Source of the DNA: VMDJ01 sp965659945
Lineage (GTDB): Bacteria; Pseudomonadota; Gammaproteobacteria; Chromatiales; Chromatiaceae
Assembly (NCBI GenBank): GCA_965659945.1
Contig: CBFHYJ010000069.1
Location: 1 to 7,922 of the forward strand
DNA: 7,922 bases
Direction: 5' to 3'
The position numbers and the translations under genes are program-made. The first letter of the stretch is position 1; every line of letters starts with the position of its first letter. Under the pieces are notes generated by a model, which saw nothing but the letters and a program-made list of their open reading frames with translations, made no database searches and was not told the DNA's origin. Positions 1 to 5,735 of this stretch are shown here, piece by piece.

Positions 1-912
1 AAGACCTGTCTCGCGATCACTGTAGACAAGATCAGTCGCAAAGTGCAGATAACGACCAAGATTTACACGCACCAAACCATAGAGTTGATCATCACCAATG
101 CGATACCAGTTATCGGTATTGCGTGGTGGGGTTGCTTGGCGCCAGCGTTGATGAGCGTGAACGGTGTAGCCATTGCGAGTGAACTTTTTTACCGCCGCAT
201 TAAGAACAAACTCAGAAGGTGGAAGACGCTGGGCATAGTCACCCTCAATATCATCATTATTTAAGCCACCGTTTGCATTATCAGAATCTGGCTCGCTGAC
301 CACCTCGGGTAAAACCTCAGGATCGCCGGTCTCAAAGTTTTTACCGGGTGGGTAGGAAAACAACACCACCTCGAAATCAAACCAATCAGATTCTGGCAGA
401 CTCGTATCAAGCTCATCCCAGTTTGGTTCAGGGATAAAGAAGGGATCCAACTCGGGCGGCAGCTCGCTATCAGTCAGGAAAAGCGGCTCGTCGTTCTCAA
501 CCGGGGTGATGGCTTCGGTGGGTATCGTTGTTGATTCGATAAATAACGGCTCTGGATTATTCGCAGGCGTTATCGCTTGAGGAGGTTCAATGAATAGCGG
601 CTCAGCAGGCTTAGGTTGAGCTTCTAGGAACAAAGGTTCGGCAGGCTCAGGTGCAGCAACCGGTGGATTGTTGGCTTGAACAGGGCTCAGTCCACGAGTG
701 ACCTCGATACGCAAAGGCTCAGGAGAGCTCGAAGGTGCATATTCATTTGGAATGACATTGAGATCGTTAATCGGCGCAGGTGTCGAGCGTTGCCAAATGC
801 GTAATTCTGGTGCGCGTTCATAAGCCGTACCGGCATTTACCACGGGCGCTGGCTCTTGCGCATGTGTTACGCAAGCCATCAATAATCCGGTGGTGAATAG
901 CAGCTTTCTCAT
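1..912 (-). CDS. csiV: CsiV-family envelope protein (3' end outside window)
   Basis: The frame is open from an ATG at 910-912 to the left edge, giving 304 residues without a stop; the C-terminus is missing. CsiV proteins are peptidoglycan-binding periplasmic proteins described in Vibrio as supporting PBP1A-dependent wall synthesis. The N-terminus is a signal sequence: MRKLLF, a hydrophobic stretch, then LLMAC-VTHA-QE. It could be cut by signal peptidase I after THA (residue 18) or lipidated at Cys14. Residues 45-163 are a Pro/Glu-rich linker with repeated EPLF(I/L)E motifs. The family-like core starts near residue 177 (WFDFEVVLFSYP) and continues with YTVHAHQRWRQ, NWYRIGDDQLYG and VRVNLGRYLHFATDLVY, as expected for a CsiV domain. 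It starts 17 nt after the mfd stop, so it is probably co-transcribed. Its own Shine-Dalgarno is weak (GGA shortly before the ATG). The family call rests on these motifs and the mfd neighbour. The start codon is fairly sure. Confidence 0.8.
   Translation of the reverse strand, partial: MRKLLFTTGLLMACVTHAQEPAPVVNAGTAYERAPELRIWQRSTPAPINDLNVIPNEYAPSSSPEPLRIEVTRGLSPVQANNPPVAAPEPAEPLFLEAQPKPAEPLFIEPPQAITPANNPEPLFIESTTIPTEAITPVENDEPLFLTDSELPPELDPFFIPEPNWDELDTSLPESDWFDFEVVLFSYPPGKNFETGDPEVLPEVVSEPDSDNANGGLNNDDIEGDYAQRLPPSEFVLNAAVKKFTRNGYTVHAHQRWRQATPPRNTDNWYRIGDDQLYGLVRVNLGRYLHFATDLVYSDRETGL
430..720 (-). repeat. Degenerate EPLF(I/L)E peptide repeats in the csiV linker
   Basis: Six hydrophobic hexapeptides recur in the Pro/Glu/Ala-rich linker of the CsiV-like protein: EPLRIE (residues 65-70), EPLFLE (92-97), EPLFIE (104-109), EPLFIE (121-126), EPLFLT (142-147) and DPFFIP (156-161). 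Two units share a longer pattern exactly 21 residues apart, AITPANNPEPLFIE at 113 and AITPVENDEPLFLT at 134. The conserved Leu-Phe-Ile/Leu core in an otherwise disordered segment suggests short linear binding motifs. That role is inference. Confidence 0.75.
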
Positions 913-929
913 CAGTCCATTGTGCCTGT

Positions 930-3900
930 TCAGGCTGAATCCTCCAATAGGATGTGATTGAGTAGCTCGACAACCCGAGCAATACGCTCTTCAGGGGTAC
1001 CCATATCGGCATCAAATTTAAATTTCTCAGCGCCTTCTAGCTTGTAATGCTGTGGTTGGGTCTGAATCAACTGAATGATCTCGCTGGGATCGATCTGTGG
1101 GTCTTTGTCAAACAGAATGCGTCCATTGCTCGGGCCGGCTTCGATCTTTTTGATGCCTTTATTCACAATGCGCAGTTTCATCTGGGTGATATCGAATAAG
1201 GTTTTTGCCGCCTCTGGCAGTAAGCCAAATCGATCAATCATCTCGATCTTCAGCTCTTTGAGCATCTCAGCATCTTCAGCTGAAGCTATGCGTTTATACA
1301 GCACCAATCGACTGTGAACATCGGGGATGAAGTCATCGGGCAGCAACGCAGGGATATGCAGATCAATCTCAGCGCCGTGATCCAGTGGTCGATCGAGCTC
1401 GGGCTGCTTGCCAGATTTAATCGATTGCACAGCACGCTCAAGCATCTCGGTGTACAAGGTGTAACCAATCTCATTGATTTGGCCACTTTGCTCATCACCC
1501 AGCAGCTCACCGGCGCCACGAATCTCAAGGTCGTGGGTGGCGAGGGTAAATCCGGCGCCCAGTTCTTCGAGTGACTCGATGGCTTCTAAACGTTTACGGG
1601 CATCAGCGGTTAAGGCTTTTATTGGTGGAGCAATCAGATATGCATAAGCACGGTGATGTGATCGTCCAACGCGACCGCGTAGCTGATGAAGCTGCGCAAG
1701 ACCGAGTTTGTCTGCACGGTTAATGATGATGGTGTTAGCCGATGGTACATCGATACCGGATTCGATAATGGTAGTTGCGATCAGGATGTTGAAGCGCTGG
1801 TGATAGAAGTCACGCATAATCCGTTCGAGGTCGCGTTCACGCATCTGACCATGCGCGAACTCAACGCGTGCATGAGGTAATAGCTCTTGGATGTTATGTG
1901 CCATCTTCTCAATGGTGGCGACATCGTTGTGCAACAGATACACCTGACCACCACGTCCAATTTCACGCTGACAAGCCTCACGAATTTGTGAGTCACTCCA
2001 CTGAGTAACAAAAGTCTTAATCGGATGACGTGCAGCGGGTGGAGTGGCAATGATCGATAGATCACGAATACCCGACATGGCCATGTTGAGCGTTCTGGGA
2101 ATCGGCGTTGCGGTGAGCGTTAAGATATCGACTTCAGCGCGCAGTGCTTTTAGGCGTTCTTTGTGACGTACACCAAAGCGATGTTCCTCATCGATGATCA
2201 CTAAGCCTAAGTCTTTAAACTTGAGCTCCTCGCTAAGAATCTTGTGTGTACCAACTACGATATCGACAGTGCCTTCAGCAAGACCTTGCGAGATGTCTTT
2301 CACTTCTTTCGCCGAACGGAAGCGTGAGAGGCCGGCAATCTTGATCGGCCATTCGGCAAAACGATCAATAAAGTTTTGATGATGTTGCTGTGCAAGCAGT
2401 GTGGTGGGTACCAAGACTGCGACTTGTTTACCGGCATTTGCGGCAACAAAAGCTGCGCGCATTGCCACTTCGGTTTTACCAAAGCCTACATCGCCACAGA
2501 TCACACGATCCATCGGATTCGGTGATGTCAGATCATTAACCACCGAACAAATGGCAGCTGCCTGATCAGTGGTTTCTTCAAACTCAAACTCACTCGCAAA
2601 TTGGCGGTATTCATCTTCAGGTGCGGGTAGCGCAACACCTTGGCGGGCTTCGCGTCGCGCATAGATGTCTAGAAGTTCTGCAGCGACATCCCTGACGCGC
2701 TCAGCAGCTTTACGCTTGGCTTTTTCCCACTGGTCGCTACCTAATCGATGTAAAGGTGCTTGATCCGGAGATGCGCCGGTGTAGCGGCTAATGAGATGCA
2801 GCGATGAGACCGGCACATAAAGTTTGTCGTTCTTGGCATATTCCAAGGTCAGGAACTCTTGCGTCATACCGCCTACATCAAGTGTTTGTAGCCCCAAGAA
2901 GCGACCTACGCCATGCTCTTCATGCACAACCGGTGCACCTATCTGTAATTCGGTCAGGTTACGAACAATCAGATCCGCATCGGTTTTCTTTTTGGCGCGG
3001 CGATTTTGCTTAACGCGTTCGCCGAGCAGTAAAGCCTCGGGAATAACCGCGATATCGGGATTAGTTAACCACAGTCCATTTTCAATCGGTGCGGTTGTAA
3101 TGCAGGGTGATTGATCGCTGTTAAGGAAGTCTTGCCAGCTTGCTAATGTTTTCGGACGAATACCAAAGCCGCCTAAAGTATCGATGAGCGATTCACGACG
3201 ACCCGCGCTTTCTGCAAGGAACAACACGCGTGATGAATGATTTAAAAAGCTTTTAATGTGCCCAGCAGGATCGGTTGCTTTGGCTTGAATGCCTAACGGA
3301 GGCAACTTGCGTGCTTCAAGGTTACTGCCATCTTCTCGCTGAAAGTGGGCAAAAGCGATTCGAGGGTGCCGCTCTAATTGGCTAAGCATCTCTTCGCTAT
3401 CAAGGAACAACGTGGTGGGTGGCAACAAAGGGCGTTCAATGTCATGTCGGCGCTGCTCATAACGCTCAGCAATGCTGTTGGCGTGAGCTAGGCTTTCTTG
3501 TGGCAGCTCATTGTCATGCACCCAGATGGCATTGTTGGGGATGTAATCAAACAAGGTTGCCATGCCATCAAAGAACAGTGGTGAGTAATACTCGATACCG
3601 CCCGGTATTTGGCCCTCGCTGACATCGCGGTATATCAGTGAGCGTTGTGGATCACCTTCAAAGGTCTCGCGATAAGCGGTACGAAATTTTGTTATCGCTT
3701 GTTCGTCGACCGGAAATTCATGTGCCGGCAGCATCTCGAAATGCTCGATCTTCTCTTCAGTACGTTGAGTTTCTGGATCAAAGGTGCGAATCGAATCGAT
3801 TTCATCATCGAATAGATCAATCCGAAGCGGAGTGTCAGCGCCCATAGGGAAGAGATCTATCAGAGAGCCACGTACCGCAAATTCGCCGTGCTCCATCACT

Positions 3901-4391
3901 TGCGAGACCGCTTGATAGCCCGCTTGTTCGAGCTGACGACGAAAGGTATCAAAATTCAGTTGATTGCCAACTCTTAGCTCTAAACAGTTTGCGTCTAACC
4001 AGTCTTTTGGCAATAAGCGTTGCATCAGGGTCGAGATCGGCACAATCAAAATGCCGTGACTCAGGTTATTGATCTGACGTAGTGTTAATAGACGCTGAGA
4101 AACGAGCTCAGGTAAGGGCGAGAAGGTGTCATACGCTAGTGTTTCCCAGTCAGGCAAGCTGATGATGGGTAGGTCAGTACCACGACTAAAAAAGGCAATC
4201 TCTTCGCTCAGATGGTTTGCCATCTGGATATCGGCCGCGACCACAATCAGCGGCTTCTCGGCCTTTTGAGCAGCATTGCTCAGCGCAATGCTGAGACTTG
4301 CGCCATGTGCACCACTCCAGAGTACGGTCTGGCTAGCGTTTTGAGGAAGATCGGGAGAAAAGGGTGACGGCACTGCAAATAGGGTCAACAA
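930..4391 (-). CDS. mfd: Transcription-repair coupling factor Mfd
   Basis: Mfd is a cytoplasmic ATP-driven DNA translocase that removes RNA polymerase stalled at lesions and recruits UvrA for nucleotide excision repair. The 1153 residues match the family's usual length of about 1150. Residues 1-340 are the UvrB-like UvrA-binding module (DWETLAYDTFSP near 81-92, RGSLIDLFPMGADTPLRIDLFD near 174-195). The RNAP-interacting CarD-like domain lies at about 476-580 (GAPVVHEEHGVGRFLGL). The RecG-like helicase core has Walker A GDVGFGKT at 633-640, DEEH at 734-737, TATPIPRTL at 760-768 and motif VI QLRGRVGR at 903-910. The regulatory C-terminal domain covers about 1005-1110. All key residues are intact. 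The start is TTG, either 4391 or the adjacent 4388; there is no in-frame ATG between these and the upstream stop at 4434-4436, and GTG at residue 7 is an alternative. csiV follows after 17 nt. Confidence 0.98.
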   Translation of the reverse strand: MLTLFAVPSPFSPDLPQNASQTVLWSGAHGASLSIALSNAAQKAEKPLIVVAADIQMANHLSEEIAFFSRGTDLPIISLPDWETLAYDTFSPLPELVSQRLLTLRQINNLSHGILIVPISTLMQRLLPKDWLDANCLELRVGNQLNFDTFRRQLEQAGYQAVSQVMEHGEFAVRGSLIDLFPMGADTPLRIDLFDDEIDSIRTFDPETQRTEEKIEHFEMLPAHEFPVDEQAITKFRTAYRETFEGDPQRSLIYRDVSEGQIPGGIEYYSPLFFDGMATLFDYIPNNAIWVHDNELPQESLAHANSIAERYEQRRHDIERPLLPPTTLFLDSEEMLSQLERHPRIAFAHFQREDGSNLEARKLPPLGIQAKATDPAGHIKSFLNHSSRVLFLAESAGRRESLIDTLGGFGIRPKTLASWQDFLNSDQSPCITTAPIENGLWLTNPDIAVIPEALLLGERVKQNRRAKKKTDADLIVRNLTELQIGAPVVHEEHGVGRFLGLQTLDVGGMTQEFLTLEYAKNDKLYVPVSSLHLISRYTGASPDQAPLHRLGSDQWEKAKRKAAERVRDVAAELLDIYARREARQGVALPAPEDEYRQFASEFEFEETTDQAAAICSVVNDLTSPNPMDRVICGDVGFGKTEVAMRAAFVAANAGKQVAVLVPTTLLAQQHHQNFIDRFAEWPIKIAGLSRFRSAKEVKDISQGLAEGTVDIVVGTHKILSEELKFKDLGLVIIDEEHRFGVRHKERLKALRAEVDILTLTATPIPRTLNMAMSGIRDLSIIATPPAARHPIKTFVTQWSDSQIREACQREIGRGGQVYLLHNDVATIEKMAHNIQELLPHARVEFAHGQMRERDLERIMRDFYHQRFNILIATTIIESGIDVPSANTIIINRADKLGLAQLHQLRGRVGRSHHRAYAYLIAPPIKALTADARKRLEAIESLEELGAGFTLATHDLEIRGAGELLGDEQSGQINEIGYTLYTEMLERAVQSIKSGKQPELDRPLDHGAEIDLHIPALLPDDFIPDVHSRLVLYKRIASAEDAEMLKELKIEMIDRFGLLPEAAKTLFDITQMKLRIVNKGIKKIEAGPSNGRILFDKDPQIDPSEIIQLIQTQPQHYKLEGAEKFKFDADMGTPEERIARVVELLNHILLEDSA

Positions 4392-4411
4392 GTAAAAGCG
4401 TATTTTCGCAT
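4385..4411 (-). other. 8-codon upstream ORF overlapping the mfd start
   Basis: An ATG at 4409-4411 opens a short frame encoding MRKYAFTC and ends with TGA at 4385-4387. The TGA overlaps the second of the two TTG codons at the mfd start (TTGA), the classic arrangement for coupled re-initiation. AGG elements (AGGTCAGG) lie just upstream of the ATG and would suit this leader better than the mfd TTG. Such a short ORF can occur by chance, so its translation is unproven. Confidence 0.4.
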
Positions 4412-4416
4412 AGCCT

Positions 4417-4440
4417 GACCTAGAAGGTGTGCTTTAGGTC
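4417..4440 (-). promoter_or_regulatory. Inverted repeat in the mfd leader
   Basis: GACCTA (4417-4422) and TAGGTC (4435-4440) form a perfect 6-bp inverted repeat around a 12-nt centre. In the mfd transcript this would be a hairpin directly upstream of the AGG elements of the 8-codon leader ORF. As DNA it could be an operator. I see no convincing -35/-10 pair for mfd in 4392-4455, so the mfd promoter is not located. mfd may be served by a weak local promoter or by read-through of the terminator at 4456-4482. Confidence 0.35.
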
Positions 4441-4455
4441 CTGAAAAACAGGCAT

Positions 4456-4482
4456 AAAAAAAGCGGTCGCTTAGCGACCGCT
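4456..4482 (-). terminator. Intrinsic terminator of the rhodanese transcription unit
   Basis: Read on the minus strand, AGCGGTCGC, a TAA loop and GCGACCGCT form a perfect 9-bp GC-rich stem. A run of T follows directly, beginning with the last base of the stem. It lies about 60 nt after the rhodanese stop codon and before the mfd leader. It therefore separates the rhodanese unit from mfd. Confidence 0.93.
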
Positions 4483-4488
4483 CGAATT

Positions 4489-4538
4489 AAGTACGTGAGT
4501 ACTTAGACTTGACCTGAGTTTTTATAACTCAGTGAGTC
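4489..4538 (-). other. Tandem hairpins in the rhodanese 3' UTR
   Basis: Two further inverted repeats sit between the rhodanese stop and the terminator. One is AAGTAC/GTACTT (4489-4494 and 4499-4504) with a 4-nt loop. The other is CTGAGTT/AACTCAG (4514-4520 and 4526-4532) with a 5-nt loop, flanked by GACT/AGTC (4506-4509 and 4535-4538) that could lengthen the stem after an internal loop. Together with the terminator they make three stem-loops in a 3' UTR of about 90 nt. They could block 3' exonucleases or mark a 3'-UTR-derived small RNA. Confidence 0.6.
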
Positions 4539-4543
4539 TGTGA

Positions 4544-5185
4544 TTACTTCGCAGTGTTCAGACCAAGGATTTCCCAGTTCTGCATACCACCACGGTACCA
4601 CTTGATTTTGTGAGATGGGTAACCCAACGCCAACAAGTCTTTGATGTTTGTTGGAGACTGGCCACACCACATACCGTTACAGTACATAACCAAGGTCTTA
4701 GCGTTTGAATAGTTGTACAAGGTACCGTCGTCGTTAACTTTCACGTCGAATTTCTTCAAAGTGCTTGCCAACGCGTCAGCGTCCATGTTCTTCATTGCGT
4801 TCTTGATCAAAGTGAAAGGTAGGTTCTCAGCACCTGGGATTGCGCCACGGCCAACCCAATCAGGAGTACGTGAGTCGATAACTTTGATTGAGCTATCGCC
4901 TTCTTTCATTGCTTTAACGTAAGCAATCATTTCGTTCTCAGCGATGGTTTCAACACCTGGAGCCAAAGTAGATGGCTGGATGCAGAAAGGTGGGCAAGGA
5001 CGTGAAGTCTTTGCGAACGCTGGGTTAACAGTGTTGTTGTTGTCTTGGTTACGAGAGAAAGAGACATCGCCTGCTTTCACTTCCAATTCACCAACAGTAG
5101 AGATACCAACTGGCTTTGCGAATGACGCAGTAGTGGTCATTGCGATTGCCGCTACAGCGGTCAAAGCTAACGCTTTTAATTTCAT
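4544..5185 (-). CDS. Exported rhodanese-like protein with CPPFC motif
   Basis: A 213-residue protein with a clear Sec signal peptide (MKLKALALTA to SFA, cut near residue 23), so it should act in the periplasm. Rhodanese domains carry sulfane sulfur as a cysteine persulfide or bind related thiol chemistry. The domain spans about 78-213: VIDSRTPDWVGRGAIPGAENLPF (102-124), then the active-site loop MYCNGMWCGQSP (167-178), then YRGGMQNWEILG (197-208). The catalytic Cys is expected to be Cys169. The loop carries a second Cys174 and is longer than the common CxxGxRS form. Ahead of the domain, SRPCPPFC (61-68) adds a Cys64-Cys68 pair. The start is fixed by AGGAGG 8 nt upstream. All 16 Asn codons are AAC, all 5 Arg codons CGT and 11 of 12 Ile codons ATC, which points to very high expression. 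It is downstream of the mini-protein gene in the same transcript. The sulfur substrate and the partner are unknown. Confidence 0.9.
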   Translation of the reverse strand: MKLKALALTAVAAIAMTTTASFAKPVGISTVGELEVKAGDVSFSRNQDNNNTVNPAFAKTSRPCPPFCIQPSTLAPGVETIAENEMIAYVKAMKEGDSSIKVIDSRTPDWVGRGAIPGAENLPFTLIKNAMKNMDADALASTLKKFDVKVNDDGTLYNYSNAKTLVMYCNGMWCGQSPTNIKDLLALGYPSHKIKWYRGGMQNWEILGLNTAK

Positions 5186-5193
5186 CGTGATTT

Positions 5194-5199
5194 CCTCCT
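5194..5199 (-). promoter_or_regulatory. Perfect Shine-Dalgarno of the rhodanese gene
   Basis: AGGAGG on the minus strand with 8 nt to the ATG. It decides the start codon and fits the strongly biased codon usage of this gene. Confidence 0.9.
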
Positions 5200-5231
5200 A
5201 GGCAGAAATATTTTGATGATTTGAATAAACG

Positions 5232-5249
5232 CTACGGGTTGCCCCGCAG
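5232..5249 (-). other. Intercistronic hairpin with GCAA tetraloop
   Basis: On the minus strand, CTGCGGG, loop GCAA and CCCGTAG form a 7-bp stem with one G-U pair, capped by a GNRA-type tetraloop. No T-run follows, so it is not a simple intrinsic terminator. It lies midway in the 108-nt gap between the mini-protein stop and the rhodanese start. It could protect the downstream rhodanese message after cleavage and so allow different amounts of the two proteins. Confidence 0.6.
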
Positions 5250-5293
5250 GTTTGGTCAAGTCTTATTATTTTTATTGTTAAGTCTTTAAAAAA

Positions 5294-5455
5294 TTAATCG
5301 CACTCTGGCTCTTCTTCACCAGCGTCTTTCTTCTTCTTACCATGGCCATCAAAAACCATTTCCTGATCTGCAGCAGAAATGCCTGCAAAAGCAGTAGTAG
5401 ATACGGTAGATAGAGCAAAAGCTAACATCATCATCAAGATTGTTAGGTAACGCAT
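5294..5455 (-). CDS. 53-residue exported mini-protein, unknown function
   Basis: This small gene reads ATG at 5453-5455 to TAA at 5294-5296. The sequence starts MRYLTILMMMLAFALSTVS and has a typical Sec signal peptide ending TTAFA, probably cut at about residue 24. The mature peptide is only about 29 residues: GISAADQEMVFDGHG, then KKKK, DAG, EEE, and a C-terminal PECD. It therefore has a basic block, an acidic block and a single Cys as the penultimate-but-one residue. A perfect AGGAGG 9 nt before the ATG, a strong promoter with a structured leader upstream, and a strong terminator after the next gene support it as real. It precedes the periplasmic rhodanese by 108 nt. I do not recognise a named family. 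One inference is that its lone Cys exchanges sulfur or disulfides with the rhodanese; a charged metal-binding or scaffold peptide is another. Confidence 0.82.
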   Translation of the reverse strand: MRYLTILMMMLAFALSTVSTTAFAGISAADQEMVFDGHGKKKKDAGEEEPECD

Positions 5456-5580
5456 TTTATATTGCCTCCTAAAAGCAACGTGGGTTTTATCTCTGAGAAT
5501 AAATACCCAAAATGGGAGTAACCCAAAGGTTACGTGACTACATTCCCTCGGACATTTCCTTTATGGAAAACCCGAACTAC
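5456..5580 (-). promoter_or_regulatory. Structured 5' leader: three consecutive stem-loops (candidate cis-regulatory RNA)
   Basis: The leader predicted from the promoter at 5586-5613 is about 125 nt and folds by eye into three stem-loops in a row. P1 (5548-5575): TCGGGT pairs with GTCCGA through two wobbles, a U bulges, and TTTCC pairs with GGAAA around an ATAAA loop. P2 (5514-5547): outer GGGA/TCCC, then a one-sided 10-nt bulge, then GTAACC/GGTTAC with a TTTG loop. P3 (5481-5509): TGGGT/ACCCA, one bulged A, then TTTAT/ATAAA around an 8-nt loop. The Shine-Dalgarno AGGAGG follows 11 nt later. CUCC in the P2 3' arm could alternatively pair with GGAG of the Shine-Dalgarno. I did not match this to a known riboswitch class. 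A plain mRNA-stabilising leader is the alternative. Confidence 0.55.
5465..5470 (-). promoter_or_regulatory. Perfect Shine-Dalgarno of the mini-protein gene
   Basis: AGGAGG on the minus strand with 9 nt to the ATG at 5455. It is strong support that the 53-codon frame is translated, and the same TAGGAGG string precedes the rhodanese gene. Confidence 0.9.
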
Positions 5581-5585
5581 GACCT

Positions 5586-5613
5586 ACTATATCCAAGGCA
5601 ATGAGAAAATCAA
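5586..5613 (-). promoter_or_regulatory. Sigma70-type promoter of the mini-protein/rhodanese unit
   Basis: Minus strand: -35 TTGATT (5608-5613), a 16-bp spacer and -10 TATAGT (5586-5591). The expected transcription start is near 5578-5580, a few bases before the first leader stem-loop. Both boxes are close to consensus. The direction and distance suit the two minus-strand genes and no other. Confidence 0.72.
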
Positions 5614-5631
5614 GATCCATAAGTTTTTGCT

Positions 5632-5648
5632 GATAAAGCTTTTTTATC
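5632..5648. promoter_or_regulatory. Inverted repeat between the divergent promoters
   Basis: GATAAA (5632-5637) and TTTATC (5643-5648) form a perfect 6-bp inverted repeat around GCTTT. It lies about 19 bp upstream of the minus-strand -35 box and about 30 bp upstream of the plus-strand -35 box. A shared operator is possible, but AT-rich repeats of this size are common. Nothing else was seen in the middle of this intergenic region. Confidence 0.25.
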
Positions 5649-5677
5649 TCCGCCATCAGTATGCATTGCAGAACTTC

Positions 5678-5706
5678 TTAACCTCGTGTCACTCTTAGCT
5701 GATAAT
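5678..5706 (+). promoter_or_regulatory. Candidate promoter of the exported hydrolase gene
   Basis: Plus strand: TTAACC (5678-5683), a 17-bp spacer and GATAAT (5701-5706). The transcript would begin near 5713, giving a leader of about 23 nt before AGGAG (5725-5729) and the ATG at 5736. Confidence 0.55.
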
Positions 5707-5735
5707 AAAAAAAGTAATTTGCTTAGGAGTATGTG

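Noticed and set aside
43..264. Plus-strand 73-codon open frame with a hydrophobic stretch
   Set aside because: It lies wholly antisense to the csiV frame, has no Shine-Dalgarno, and csiV shows family motifs across the same bases.
1075..3847. Several plus-strand open frames and out-of-frame minus-strand frames of 60-96 codons
   Set aside because: All are shadows of mfd, whose protein is intact and full length over the whole interval.
4713..5201. Plus-strand open frames opposite the rhodanese gene
   Set aside because: They are antisense to a gene with strong codon bias, a signal peptide and a Shine-Dalgarno, and have no family features of their own.
5481..5520. CTCAGAG in the leader suggested a TPP riboswitch (CUGAGA)
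   Set aside because: The string is not the exact motif, the other conserved THI-box elements are absent, and it lies in the terminal loop of a simple hairpin.
5514..5547. GGGTTACTCCC suggested a yybP-ykoY (manganese) riboswitch element
   Set aside because: The surrounding conserved loops of that class were not found and the downstream gene is not a metal transporter.
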